A stretch of 64,000 nucleotides of DNA from Tethya wilhelma (taxonomy: Eukaryota; Porifera; Demospongiae; Tethyida; Tethyidae), in NCBI GenBank assembly GCA_964030475.1, contig CAXIPT010000001.1, forward strand, positions 12,553,823 to 12,617,822. The letters run 5' to 3'. How positions within the stretch are numbered: the first letter of the stretch is position 1; the number at the start of each line of letters is the position of its first letter. Of the stretch, positions 36,756-48,806 are shown piece after piece. Under the pieces are notes generated by a model. It did no database searches. It was not told the DNA's origin and saw only the letters and a program-made list of their open reading frames with translations. Position numbers and translations under genes: made by a program.

Positions 36756-37329
36756 AAAGATCTTACTAGCATCTGAAAGATGTGCTGTATGATCAGAATT
36801 CCATTAGTTATAAGGCAAGTATATTATGACAGTGTATTTGGCCAACAATAATTGCATTCCACAGCAAGTTCAAAGTTCAATCACAAAGTTCACTGGTCAC
36901 GTGACCAAATCTGGTCTCAATTTTTGACGAAAATTTGTTAACACAATGAACGAGATTGCATGCTTACCCTATAACTATTATCACGGATATTATGATGTTG
37001 ATTTTAATCAATTATAATAGATCACGAAACTCAAAAGAACCAATAAAATATTACAATGTATACGAAAGTGGCATTTTCATACAGCACTATTATATAGATT
37101 CTGAGGAGTACGTATGCACAAACGATTCTCAACTTGCAAGAAGGAGTCTTGAGAGCACTACTCCTGAAAAATTATGAGAATGAGACAATGAGGGATGGGA
37201 ATTAATCTTTGGGACCTTCTCTTGGAAGGTCAAATTCTCTTGGGTGGGAAATACACTGTCATATACTTGCCTTATAACTAATGGAATTCTGATCATACAG
37301 CACATCTTTCAGATGCTAGTAAGATCTTT
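36756..37329. repeat. Inverted repeat, about 80-bp arms
   Basis: Arm 36756-36837 (AAAGATCTTACTAGCATCTG...) is matched in inverse by 37251-37329, differing by a 3-base indel. The 410-base centre has no convincing gene. Probably a fold-back MITE. Confidence 0.7.
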
Positions 37330-38389
37330 AATTCCACATCGTTATAAGGCTGCGTATATGACAGTGTATGGTTCAAAGCTCTTAAGAAAATTTCTACTTA
37401 CTTGTTTCTCTTTGTTGAACCCAAATTAACATAATTGGTATCATTAGAGACAGTCTTGTTATAGAATCGTTGGAACGTCTCTCGACCAGTTCCCTGCTCT
37501 CATGTCTCCAACCGAAACCCCTCTCTGTTTTGCAGCAGAGGCCGAAGCTGCGCGAGTGGAATGTGCAGTGCAGGATGAATTAACACCTGCCATCTTCAGC
37601 ATCTCTTTAAGCCATCTGCTGATGGATGTGGTACTAACCGAGAGATGAGGTTTCCTGAAAGAAATGAATAGTCTAGTCTCTTTGGGACTCCNTTTATGAA
37701 TCTCATTATCTACAGATGGTTAGTATAATGTGTTTACTATATGTGCGTTTCTATGTCCGAGCACCCTTAATAAACTAAAACAACATTACCTAGGTTGCCT
37801 GCTTATACCCAACGTACTGATTGGCGTGCACAATCTATGACTTCAATCATGCACAGAATCATAAATTTTATTAATATTTAATATGACAGCTAGGATGCAC
37901 GAGGAATTTAAAATAGAAATGAAGTAGTCATGTGCCGAAATTGGGACATGCATGCCTTGTTTCTTTACTTTTTACAGCACTGTCCATTCCTACACTGCTC
38001 TTTTGTATGAAATTTTTACTATATCACAAGTAGTAAAAATTTCAAAAAAATAGGCAGTGTAGGAATGGGCAGTGCATTAAAAAGTATTGGAACAAGGAAT
38101 TTAATGGTCTCAATTTCGGCAATGACTACTTCATTTTCATTATTATCCCTCATGCATAGCTATTTATGTCGTAAATGGTTCAAAGAATGATCATGATTTG
38201 TACTTGAATAGCTTATCAGTATCACATTTAATTTTTATCACATTAATGGTTCAAATTCCTGCCAATCTTATCACTTGGCTGGAATAAAGTATAGCATGCA
38301 GGATTAGATTAATACCAGCCAAGAGTTGGGCACAAAAACGAAGTAGTCATGTGCCAAAATTGAGACCTTTAAATTCCTTGTTCCAATAC
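37330..38389. other. Non-coding, with a palindromic repeat and a gap
   Basis: The N is at 37692. About 37916-38140 is an imperfect palindrome: GAAGTAGTCATGTGCCGAAA ... TTTCGGCAATGACTACTTC, with an inner CACTGTCCATTCCTACACTG arm matched by CAGTGTAGGAATGGGCAGTG. No gene is seen. Confidence 0.55.
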
Positions 38390-39936
38390 TTTTTAATGCA
38401 CTGCCCATTCCTACATGCACTGCATGCTTATTTTTTTGAAATTTTTACTACTTAATTGTTCATTCACTTTTTTCAACACTACAGTGAAAAGACTATATCA
38501 GAGACTGGTTAGTCCCTATAAAAAGCTTGAGTTATCTGAGAAGCAGCTACATTGGCTGCTAGAGCAGCTAATGCGCATGCGCATTTAATGCCACGTGGAT
38601 GACCTTTGAACTCTACGTACAAAAATTGCTACATTGAAGTACATGAATTTATACTCTAAGTTTCAAAGCTTTCTAGTTTTTGTTTAGGCTTATTTGTGAT
38701 GAAAACAAGTATCAAGGAATGTAGTACCTATGAAAAGGAGTTACTTTGTGCTGTCAAAGTTGGCTCAACACTTTCTGGTTCTCTGGAAATGCCTTTCAAG
38801 TAAGTCAGTTAGGAAGTTAGATGAACAAAAATGCCACTATTGTGGCTTCCCACTAGCTCTCTCTACGAGTGCTGAGGAAAGGTTCTGTAAGTTTTAGGCC
38901 TTGCATACAATTGGTAGCTAATCTGTCAGTGAGAGACTGTGAGCAAGTTTGAAGACTCAATTTTCAGGTTTTGTTAGATTTTTATGATCATAAACATTTT
39001 GTATTGTGCCTATGGGACATTCAGCCCATTCCTACTATACGTACTACCGTACACGATTTTTTATCTGACGTACACTTTTTGGACTTAGAAGATTTCACGT
39101 CAACATCACTTGGAAATGGTCATCACAATTAAGTGCGAGCATAGGTAGGCATTGCCAATACTTTCTTATGCAGCTATTTTTAGGTCTAGGTAACTCGATC
39201 TATATCTACTAAATCTCTGCCTATTGTGGATGTCTAGAATAATTTATTATGTTATTTTTTTAAACAAAAACTATATGCAGATAATTCTTCAATGACTGTC
39301 ACAATGACTATGATCTGCCGCCATAATGGCACCAAATTGAATGCCTATACTCTGGTACAATGTACTCTTGGTGGCACTGAGTGCAATTTACATCATCAAA
39401 ATTCTGAGCTGCTTGATATAACTCAGTGTAGCCATTGAGTAGCTACAGTTCTCCCTCAGCCCTGAGTCTGCAAATTTGTCACCATTTTAGGTGAAGCAAC
39501 GTTGCCTTTTGATTGCCTATATATATAATATAGCCTTCAAAGGCATCTACCAGGATAACAACAAAATTCAAATGTTATAAACCTAGGCTGGCAAACTCCA
39601 TGGCTTAATTGGGTGTATGTTATTATGTACTAAATAAAGAAGCTCAGTTACTTTATTCTGGTCAAGTTAGCAGCAGCATCTTCATGCTTGTGAAATGCTA
39701 GCTGATAGCTTGCCACCTAGCTGAGCAATTAAGATCCATAGCTGTCTGGTTGGATAGTGGCATGCTAAAGTGCAGCGCAGCTCAGCTTACTGTCAGCTAT
39801 AGCCTCAGCAAAGTTGAATTCCACAGCTATGCAAATATGCATGACGACCTTTACCGAAATGTTGACCGCTTGAAAATTCTCTTAAGTCCAAAAAGTGTAC
39901 GTCAGATAAAAAATCGCCTACCGTACGTATGATACG
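38390..39936. repeat. Dispersed repeat R1, copy 3, split by an inserted element
   Basis: Contains CACTGCCCATTCCTAC, TATCAAGGAATGTAGTACCT, GTCAGTTAGGAAG and GCCCATTCCTACTATACGTA, in the same orientation as copies 2, 5 and 6. The 866-bp element 39052-39917 is inserted in its last few bases. Confidence 0.7.
39052..39917. mobile_element. 866-bp element with about 33-bp TIRs and 8-bp target duplication
   Basis: CGATTTTTTATCTGACGTAC near the left end is matched inverted at the right end. The flanks 39044-39051 and 39918-39925 are both CTACCGTA. An 8-bp duplication fits hAT-like or P-like insertion. No transposase ORF, so non-autonomous. Confidence 0.8.
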
Positions 39937-41400
39937 TAGTATGGTAGTACGTATAGTAGGAATGGGCCCACTGTCCCATAGACACCATACAAAATGTTAG
40001 CCACTGTAAAAATCTAGTCAAAATTAACCCTTCAAAGGTGCTCAGAGGCTCATACTGACAGATTACCAATTGCATGCAAGGCCTAAAACTCACAAAAACT
40101 TTCCTCAGCACTAGTAGTGCATGCATGAGCGCTAGTGGGAAGCCACCATAGCCGGTGTTGCAGTGAATAATGTCTCCCCGTGAATTTTGTCCCCCCGGAC
40201 ATTGTTTACTAGTGAATATTGTCCCCCTTAGTGAATAATGTCCCCCCCTCCAAAAGTATACTGTAGAGCTCAGGCATGCATAGAACAGTCTCAAGATTCT
40301 TGCCAGCATTTTTAGCCAGCAGCCTGTACAGCACTGTGCACAATACACCGTACTATTAGAACGTGTGGCTATCTTAGCCCCTCCCACTTATTGTGCAGCA
40401 TAGATCAGTATGCAGCTACTATTAGCTAGCCTAACTTTGTAAGTCATGCATGCAGTGACTGATATAATTGTGCACCATCAGTGTTGACAATATAATGCTT
40501 ACTTGTATACTATGCCCTGTCTTTAAACATATAGATAATCAATATTAATTTTCAAGTAGGCTACAGCAAAGACTCGCGGCACATTAAGCTTTAAAGTTGG
40601 GAGGCGAGGCAGGTAGTACTGAAGTTTAGCCTACACACTATTACATACTGCAGGTAATTTGGTCTTCCAGGCCTTCCTAGCTGCGTAGCTAAGCCTATAG
40701 AATGAGGCTAAGCTACATGCAGTTTGTGTGGAAGAGTTTGGGAGGAAGGGGGGGGGACAAAATTCACTAGTGAATTTTGTCCCCCCTTAAAAAACCACTG
40801 TTAGCGCATCATTCACATCATTTGGCATCATTTGGAAGGGGGGACAATATTCACTAGTGAATAATGTCCTAGGGGGGACAAAATTCACTAGTGAATAATG
40901 TCCGGGGGGACAATATGAGGGGGGACATCCCACACTAGGACACCAGTGCCATTTTTGTTCTGCTAACTTTGACGTACGTACTTACTGACTTACTTGAAAA
41001 GGATTTCCAGGGAACCAGAATGTGTTGAGCAAACTTTGACAGCACAAAGTAAGTTCTTTTCATGGGTAGTACATTCTTTTATACTCGTTTCAATCTCAAA
41101 AAACTAGAAAGCTTTGAAACTTAGTGTATAAATTCATGTACTATATACAAATTATGCAGCCATCTTTGTATGTAGAGTTCAAAGGTCATTATCCACGTGG
41201 TATTATTATGCACATGCGCATTAGCTTCCTAGTATAATGATCAATGCATTGTAGCTGCTACTTAAGCTTTTTGTATAGGGACTAACCAGTCTCTGATAGT
41301 CTCCACACAGTAGTGTTGAAAGTGAATGAACAAGTAGTAAAAATTTCAAAAAAATAAGTAGTGTAGGAATGGGCAGTGCGGTAAAAAACATTGGAACAAG
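39937..41400. repeat. Dispersed repeat R1, copy 4, split by the C-run element
   Basis: Opposite orientation to copy 3, so the two are head to head. Blocks GTAGTACGTATAGTAGGAAT, GGGAAGCCACCATAG, then CATTTTTGTTCTGCTAAC and CTGACTTACTTGAAAA are split by 40148-40945. Confidence 0.7.
40148..40945. mobile_element. C-run / ACTAGT element, copy 2 (complete)
   Basis: The ends are inverted: GGTGTTGCAGTGAATAATGT at the left and GGTGTCCTAGTGTGGGATGT read from the right. C runs (CCCCCCGGACATT) on the left are mirrored by G runs (AATGTCCGGGGGGACAAT) on the right. Perfect palindromes around ACTAGT (for example CAAAATTCACTAGTGAATTT at about 40757) recur several times. Non-coding; target duplication not resolved. 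Confidence 0.75.
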
Positions 41401-42028
41401 GCTTGCTTTTGACTCCTAACTTGCTAATGCTATTAGCCTCTCAGAGACTAGCTGTACGCAATAGTTCTGTCAGGGTGGCCTTGGAATTAGCCAAGGATTC
41501 TGACAGACTGTATACCATGCAAGAAGCATGCACAGACCATGTAGAGAAGCTCTAGTAACAATTACTATCACATCTGGCCCCAGAAAAGTTCATCCTCTCC
41601 TTCGCTCATTCACTTTTCAGTCAGACCAAAATTTTTAGAGCGGGGCCAAAATATTTTTTTGAAAAAAATGGTCCGGGGGACCAAAAATTTCAGGACCAAA
41701 ATTTCAGTGACAGACCATTCCTACTATACGTGCTACCTTACATATGGGTCATTCCATGTGGAATCAACACAAAAAAATGATGCATGTCCTCAGATTTTAT
41801 CCAAAGTTGGTATGCACATAGTATATCATGAGATGTAAAACCACAACAAATTTTAGGTTCCAATGTTGTATGGCTTCCGAGTTATAACAGGTTAAATTTT
41901 TGATATTTTTGCAATTTTTCACTGACTCTGTGGTACAAAATATTGTCTATCTTCAACTAGGAGAAAGATATGAGGAAACCAACTAGATTTCCTAATAGCA
42001 CTTGAAACAAGCTTTGAAATGATGTATT
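41401..42028. other. Non-coding repeats up to a gap
   Basis: Contains a CCAAAATTT-rich patch at 41630-41710 and a block at 41750-41990 starting GGTCATTCCATGTGGAATCA with no ORF. Ends at the N at 42029. Confidence 0.4.
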
Positions 42029-42242
42029 NAGGAAGAATTCCTTACACACTCTAACAGCCATTCCATCTTGTTTGCGTTCTTTTTACGATTTATCCATTCC
42101 TGTGTCTCATTACATTTCCAATGTTTTTTGGGTCTTCTCTTACTTTGTAATAATGGAGTGATGGACTGAAGGTAGTATTATCCATTGAGATAAGAATAAC
42201 TGAATGGTACACTTTCATTTACTACCAGTCTTTTTTGTGCAG

Positions 42243-45200
42243 ACACTGCTGTGGAGAATACAGACTTTAGTGTTACTGATCTACTGATCGTTGTCTTTGA
42301 TGCTCCATTTTCAATTGGACAAACTGCCTGTGTATCTATAAGTATTGATGATGACACTGTTCTAGAAGATGATGAATCCTTTATAGTTTCCTTTAGTTCT
42401 GCAACCACTCCTCCTGGTATTACAGTTGGTCCACCATCGATAAGCACTGTGACAATATTGGATGATGGTAAGATAAATATTTTGTTTGTTTAAGCATTCT
42501 TTAGTTTTATGCATAATAATAATGTATTATGTGTATAAAATATCATCATCATTGTAGAGCGTAACAATGAGATAATGATTTCTGCTGAAGTAGCACTAAC
42601 AGAAGAAAACATGGCAGATCTGATTGAAATCTGTGCTACTATCAATGGTGTGAATGCTACTGCAGTATCTGCAGGAGTTACATTGGCAATAGGGAACTTT
42701 GGTTTAGCTAGTAAGTTGTGAATTAGTTCTTGTAGCATATACCTAACTTCAAAAGCATTTTAAATGGTTTCATACAGCTTCTCCTGAAGATGTTATATTT
42801 GCAACTTCTTCACAAATTGTTTTTGTCAATCCTGGGCCAACTAGTGAACTCCAAGCCTGTACCAATGTTTCAATAGTGGATGATGATGAATGGGAAGGTT
42901 TTCACTCATTTGAAGTGAGTTTGTCTCCAGCCACTCAAAGTCCTTCTTCTCTGACATTTGGAGATCCCTCCTCAGCCACCATTACCATCACAGATGAACA
43001 AGGTATCAATTAATTAGTATCATTAGGTGGTATGTAAATTTGCAAGAAGATATCGCACATGCAAATGCTCCAAGAGCCCAAAATGTTACATCCTCATGAC
43101 CTGTTTGTTGACTATCAAATTGTATGACATTGTATGATTCTATTAGATGCAACCATTGGATTTGCTGATGATGATGTAATAGTAATGGTGGAAGAGGAAA
43201 CTATTGTCACCTTTGACCTTCTTCTGACCATACCAGGAGATCCAGCAGGTCAACTACAGATTGCTATTGATGTCACTTTAACAGTGGTCAATGGAGAGAA
43301 AGCAGGTGAAGTTTTTTCCCCCCTAATTGCTGTAACTAATTGAACTGTGTGACTTTTAATGTAATTTTGTCTCTCCAGTGTTTAGTGAAGACTTTGACCA
43401 AGAGACCCTCACTGCTCAATTTGCTGTTGGTAATTCCAATGGTGCCATCTCCTCATCAAACAGTGTCTCTATCATTACTGACCTGGCTCTGGAAGGTGCC
43501 CATTCATTCACTGTGACTTTGAGTGTTGCTGATGCTATAGCTGGAGGCTATACTCTTGACATGGATCGTGATGTGTTGACAGTCACTATCTTGGACACAA
43601 CAGATGGTAAGACACTATAGCTATAGAATCCATGTGTTAGACCATACACCAGGAAGTTTGAAATTCTTATTTCTTTAGTATTATTTTTAGCGGAAGACCA
43701 TAGCCATTCATCTGCTTCATTTCAGATACCGTATGGCTCCAAATTTTCGTGGTACAATATTTTCGTGAATTTCGTGATTTGACCGTATATCACGAAAATT
43801 TTGTCCACGTAAATTTAGAAAACCGTATATTGGCAATATAATTTCAGAGATCGTGATTCACGAAAATTAGCTCAAAACGGCAGACAGACTTTTCACGAAC
43901 TTTTTGAACCACGAAAATTTGGAGCTATACGGTAATAGTATTGATAGCTCCGCAGTACTAATATTTATATGAAAACGCGTAGCGTATCTAAACACTAGCT
44001 TGCATGTTTGAATAACAATTAACACTAAATGGTTAGCTCTTGAATATATTAATATCTATTGTGGTTTCCCTACAGTGGCTGATTTCATGTTTAGCTTTGT
44101 ACCAGTGTCTCCCAACCCTGTTGAAGGTAGCAATGCTACTGTTGATGTTTGCAGTTCTGTTTCAACGAGTGGACTAGTGGCACTGGAGTGTGATGTCACT
44201 ATAACTGTAGAAGTCATTGATACTCAAACTGCAGGTTTATAGACTTTGTCAAGTCTAAATTTTGATGTTTACTTGTTTTGTTTATAGTTCATGTAATCAT
44301 TTTCATCCAGCTGAAGGTGTTGATTTTTCCTCTCCATCTTCCCTTGTCTATTCTTTCCCCTCTTCCTCATCATTTCCATCTGGGCCGTTCCCTTGCCTCA
44401 CATTCACCATCATGGATGATACCAACTTTGAGGGGGACCATTCTTTCTCAGTGTCTGTGACTTCAACCAGCCCTTCAGGAATTATTGGTTCTGATGCCAG
44501 TACAGCTGTTACTATCTCTGATGATGATGGTTAGTTGTAATCATGCATGTATAATACTGTTAATGTTGTTCTCCAAACATTCAGTATACTCTAATCCATG
44601 CAGTGACCATCCAGATGATAACAGAGGATATGACTGTCACTGAAGATACAGCTGGCACTCTCTCCATCTGTGCAGAGGGTGTTGGTATTGACATGTTTGA
44701 AGTTGAAGCAACTGTTAATATGCTGATCACAGGAGACTCTCAAATATGTAAATACCCACAAATGCAATTGTACAAAATGACTGTATAATTTCCCACCTAG
44801 TACTTTTTCTCCCATTGGCTTTTGGGTAATAAAAGTCATATTACCTTTATTTGGCTATTGCTTGTAGTGTATATTGTCCAATAGAACTCTGCTTTGCTCA
44901 AATTGTGTTTCAGACTAATATGCATATTGTTTCAAGAATGAAAACATTTAATATTGTTTCCAAAAATATATATAACTGTGCAATGGAAGCTACAAAGCTA
45001 AATCTCTATAGCAAAGCAAAAGCAAATGGGTCAGCTTCAAATTAATGTAGTTCAGTTGTCGCTCAAGGTTTGCTGCTTTCTGTGTTGTTTTGGCTATGTG
45101 TATTGAGTAGTAAAACTAGCCACAGTTATCCAAAATCAAGTAGCATTAAGTTAATTTACATAGTATAGTTTTGCTTGTTTATTTTCATTTTTGGTGGATA

Positions 45201-45383
45201 ATTTCCTGGTTGAAGGTTTAAATAATCATAACTTCTGTGTTTATACTTAGCACCAGACGGATGTGTGGATGCTGGATTCAGTGGGTGTTGCAACCCAGAT
45301 TCAGATTGTTTCGTACTAGAAGGAGAGTGTTATTGTGATCAAATCTGCTACAGCGTTGATGATTGTTGCCCAGACATCATGGA
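42243..45383 (+). CDS. Calx-beta gene, contig X (3' part of the + array)
   Basis: Exons 42243-42467, 42558-42710, 42778-43002, 43147-43305, 43379-43606, 44076-44234, 44311-44529, 44604-44747, then a Cys-rich exon from 45251. The first five match, in gene order, minus-strand exons 27584-27808, 27360-27512, 26873-27100, 25156-25302 and 24856-25083. Front and back Calx-beta halves alternate with phase-1 introns. Exon 44604-44747 (VTIQMITEDMTVTEDTAGTL) lacks a following back half in the printed order. Very probably continues from contig Y, because 47667-48024 repeats 42030-42387. Confidence 0.87.
43729..43932. mobile_element. 204-bp MITE with TA target duplication
   Basis: The ends CCGTATGGCTCCAAATTTTC and CCGTATAGCTCCAAATTTTC (inverted) are flanked by TA at 43727-43728 and 43933-43934. 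Same family as 61370-61552. Confidence 0.85.
45251..45383 (+). other. Somatomedin-B-like exon, cut by an assembly fold-back
   Basis: After an AG at 45249-45250 the frame reads PDGCVDAGFSGCCNPDSDCF, then GECYCDQICYSVDDCCPDIM. The dense cysteines with CYCDxxC and DDCCPD are typical of somatomedin-B modules. Just after CCPDIM the sequence folds back on itself (45384-45432) and stops at an N, so the exon's 3' end is unknown. Confidence 0.7.
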
Positions 45384-45432
45384 GTCTGGGCAACAATCAT
45401 CAACGCTGTAGCAGATTTGATCACAATAACAC
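45327..45432. repeat. Perfect 49-bp palindrome ending at an N (likely assembly or sequencing artefact)
   Basis: Arms 45327-45375 and 45384-45432 are perfectly complementary with an 8-base spacer, and the right arm ends at base 45432 directly before the N. The left arm is coding, so the right arm is most simply a fold-back read end. Confidence 0.85.
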
Positions 45433-45437
45433 NGCAG

Positions 45438-48024
45438 TGACCATCCAGATGATGACAGAGGATATGACTGTCAGTGAAGATACAGCTGGAACTCTCTCCA
45501 TTTGTGCAGAGGGTGTTAATATTGACATGTTTGAAGTTGGAGCGACTGTTGAAACTATAATCATGGAAGACTCTGAAATATGTATAAACATACTATAACG
45601 TACAGTACCTTTTTCAGAATTGACTCATATTTATGATGATATAATTATACACACACACAGCTCTGTCAGAAGACATCATGATACCAGGAGGCACAGCTGC
45701 AGTATTCTCAGTGGGAGCAGCCAGTCCAGCTTGTGTTGACATAATGATTGTTCCTGATACCTCCTTGGAAGCTGATCATCAGTTTACGATGACTCTTGGA
45801 AGTCCATCACCTGATGTGATTGTATTTGATTCTAATGATGATGTCACAGTGACCATCATGGATGATGAAGGTATGTGATTGCTACAGTACAGAAAAACTT
45901 GTTTATCAGTCTATCCTTATCATCTGAGTCTTTTTCATATTATGTAGTTGCAACTGTAAACTTTGTTGGACTATCTTCCTTGTCTGATGTTGAGAGTGCT
46001 AACGTTAGCGTTGATATTTCTCTTTCTGGAATAACTGACCTTGATGTTGATGTAACTGTAGCATTCTCCACCAGTTTGGATTCTGCAGGTTAAGTAAATG
46101 TATGCATAGGTTCAGCAGAACCTATTGTGTGATTACTGAAATAAACTATCATTTGTAGACCTTGAAGATTTTAATATTATATCTGATGTACTGTTTGCTG
46201 CTGGAGGACCATTGATGCAAACGTTGATAGTTTCTCTAGTTGATGATGAGATACAAGAGTCAAATGAAATATTTTCAGTTAACATCAATACCAGCAGTAA
46301 TCCAAGTGCCGTCACTGGGTCATCTTCATCAGTTGAGATAACAATACTAGCCAGTGATGGTAAGTTTGATGTGAATTAACTTTTGCTATGTATCAAGTGC
46401 AAGTCTCCATTCTTACTGAATTGTTACAGAATACATGGTGCTTTTTTATTTTTAGTCTGAATTCTATTATCATTAATGTCTTATGGTTTTCATTTGTCAT
46501 AGCTGAGGACTTTGTGATAGTTGTTGAACAGGAGAATATAGTACACTTGGAGTCCAGTTCTTCAGTTAGTGTATGTGCGGAGTTTGCTGATGTACCAGTC
46601 TTAGTGGATTCAAGCTTTACTACTGTATCAGTACCATTCTCCATTGTTTCTGGTATGTTTAATCCAGTAGTTTTAATGTAATCCATTCTTGTATGTATAA
46701 TAATTATCGTATATTCCCAGTATTGTAGTACTGGGTACACAGGAATGGCATGGATGGCCCATTAGCGCAATACAAATATTCACACTAATAACTCTGCAAA
46801 AACTGAGCGCTTAGCACTAAAAGGCTTCTAAAGCTACTATTTAGCTCTTTCTCTTTCTAATGAGCCCAAAACATGGCCTAAAAACATCGCTAAAGTAACA
46901 AACACAAACATGCCAAACCTCCAATTTTCTCCATCTTCTTCTTATTCTTCTTCTTTTTCTATCTTTTCTCAGAGACTATTCACTTTTAGAAGCTGATTCT
47001 TGAACGAACGAACTTGGTTTCTTCCGGTACAGTCGCTTTTGCCATCGGTTTTTAGCGCCTCTCATTGAGTAGCTAGATACAAGATGAAAAGCGCCTCCTC
47101 CATATGGCCGCCATTCATTTCTACACTCATGCCTAGTTCATTAGCTTCTAGAAAATTCGAATTGGCGACCCTTTCCACACACAAAAGTGTGCGTTATTGG
47201 GAATTAAATGCACTGAAGTTGCCTGGAACTCTTTTGTGATACCTGGTTGCTCTTCTTAAGAGATGAATCATGACTTTGATTATCATAACATATAGAAATA
47301 CAAGTAAATCTTATGATACAGCTCCTGCCTCCAAATGACTGAGATGTGTGTTTCACTTCAGTATCAAGCAGGCTACACAACTTGTGACTTCAAGTACCAG
47401 CTCAGCAGCCCGCCGCTGGCTCAGTGAGTCTGGCTTGCCAGACTATACTAGCTCAGTAGCTAGCTACACACACCAACTCAAATGTAATTTGTAGAAATAT
47501 GGAACAAACAAGTAAAAAAAAACATTAGAAATGTAATGAGACACAGGAATGGCTAAATCGTAAAAAGAATGCAAACAAGATGGAATGGCTGTTAGAGTGT
47601 GTAAGGAATTCTTCCTGTGGGCAAAATGAGAGACTCAATAAGGAGATTGTTAAATGCAGCCCATACAGGAAGAATTCCTTACACACTCTAACAGCCATTC
47701 CATCTTGTTTGCGTTCTTTTTACGATTTAGCCATTCCTGTGTCTCATTACATTTCCAATGTTTTTTTTTACTTCTCTTACTTTGTAATAATGGAGTGATG
47801 GACTGAAGGTAGTATTATCCATTGAGATAAGAATAACTGAATGGTACACTTTCATTTACTACCAGTCTTTTTTGTGCAGACACTGCTGTGGAGAATACAG
47901 ACTTTAGTGTTACTGATCTACTGATCGTTGTCTTTGATGCTCCATTTTCAATTGGACAAACTGCCTGTGTATCTATAAGTATTGATGATGACACTGTTCT
48001 AGAAGATGATGAATCCTTTATAGT
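45438..48024 (+). CDS. Calx-beta gene, contig Y (5' part of the + array)
   Basis: Exons 45438-45581, 45661-45870, 45948-46088, 46159-46359, 46503-46652 and 47880-48024 (cut by the N at 48025). Lengths 210, 141, 201 and 150 equal those of minus exons 35959-36168, 33469-33609, 33200-33400 and 32898-33047, in the same gene order. The last exon is the first 145 of 225 bases of the exon printed in full at 42243-42467; the frame breaks at DDESFI and unrelated repeat follows the N. Confidence 0.87.
46653..47879 (+). other. Long intron between Calx-beta exons, repeat-bearing
   Basis: 46690-46760 holds a word set (CCAGTATTGTAGTACTGGGT, GGAATGGCATGGATGGCCCA) that partly recurs near 57415-57475. 46760-47513 shows nothing coding. 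The inverted repeat 47514-47769 follows. Confidence 0.45.
47514..47769. repeat. Inverted repeat with 104-bp arms
   Basis: Arm 47514-47617 is matched in inverse by 47666-47769, with one or two mismatches and a 48-base spacer. Contig X starts at 42030 inside the equivalent of the right arm, so this hairpin is probably where the assembly broke. Confidence 0.8.
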
Positions 48025-48159
48025 NAGAGATCAGGAATTGAAGGTGCGCTGGTTTAAGTACCAACCTACTCTACATGTTGCATGAATTAATTGTTCAAAA
48101 GTCAAAAGTTGATTTTTCATATTGTACACCCTAACGTATGATAATAATACCTGGCTTTT

Positions 48160-48806
48160 TACAGCACTGCCCATTCCTACACTTCTAATTTTTATAAAAT
48201 TTTTACTATACTTGTTCATTCACTTTTTTAAACACCAAGGTGCTTAATTGCATGGAGAAAATCACACAGCAGAGACTATAGTCAGTCTCTATAAAAAGCA
48301 GGTGTGCGCATGCGCATTATATTATGCCAAACCACGTGGTCTATTGACGACCTTTACCTACATCAAAATGGCTAAATAAAAAGTACAGTATTTTATATCA
48401 AGAGTTTCAAAGCTGCTTAGATTTTGTTTGCTGCCTTTTCGCCAGCAAACGAGTACAAAAGGACGTACTACAGATGAAATGAAGTCTCACTATATAGTCA
48501 AAGTTGGCTCAATGCCTTTTGTTTGTCTGGAAATCGTGTTCAAGTAAGTCAGTTAGGAAGGAAGTAAGGAAGGGGAGAACAAAATTGCACTGTTGTGGCT
48601 TCCCACCAACGTTCGCTTTAGAGCGCTCTAAAAAGTTTCTGTGAGTTTTTTTGGTGCATACAGTTAGAAAAACTGTCTGAAAGAGGCTCTATATAAGTTT
48701 GAAGACTTAACTAACTTTCCTTAAAAGTTTATAAGCATGAACATTTTGTATTGTGTCTATGGGGCAGTCGGCCCATTCCTACTATACGTACTACCGTACG
48801 TATGAT
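48160..48806. repeat. Dispersed repeat R1, copy 5
   Basis: Runs from CAGCACTGCCCATTCCTAC to GTACTACCGTACGTATGAT, with CAAGTAAGTCAGTTAGGAAG and GTGTCTATGGGGCAGTCGGC inside. CCCATTCCTAC occurs near both ends in the same orientation. Directly abuts copy 6. Confidence 0.75.

Noticed and set aside
39902..40387. 161-aa minus-strand ORF
   Set aside because: It runs through the R1 repeat and the C-run element; length is due to repeat composition and there is no domain.
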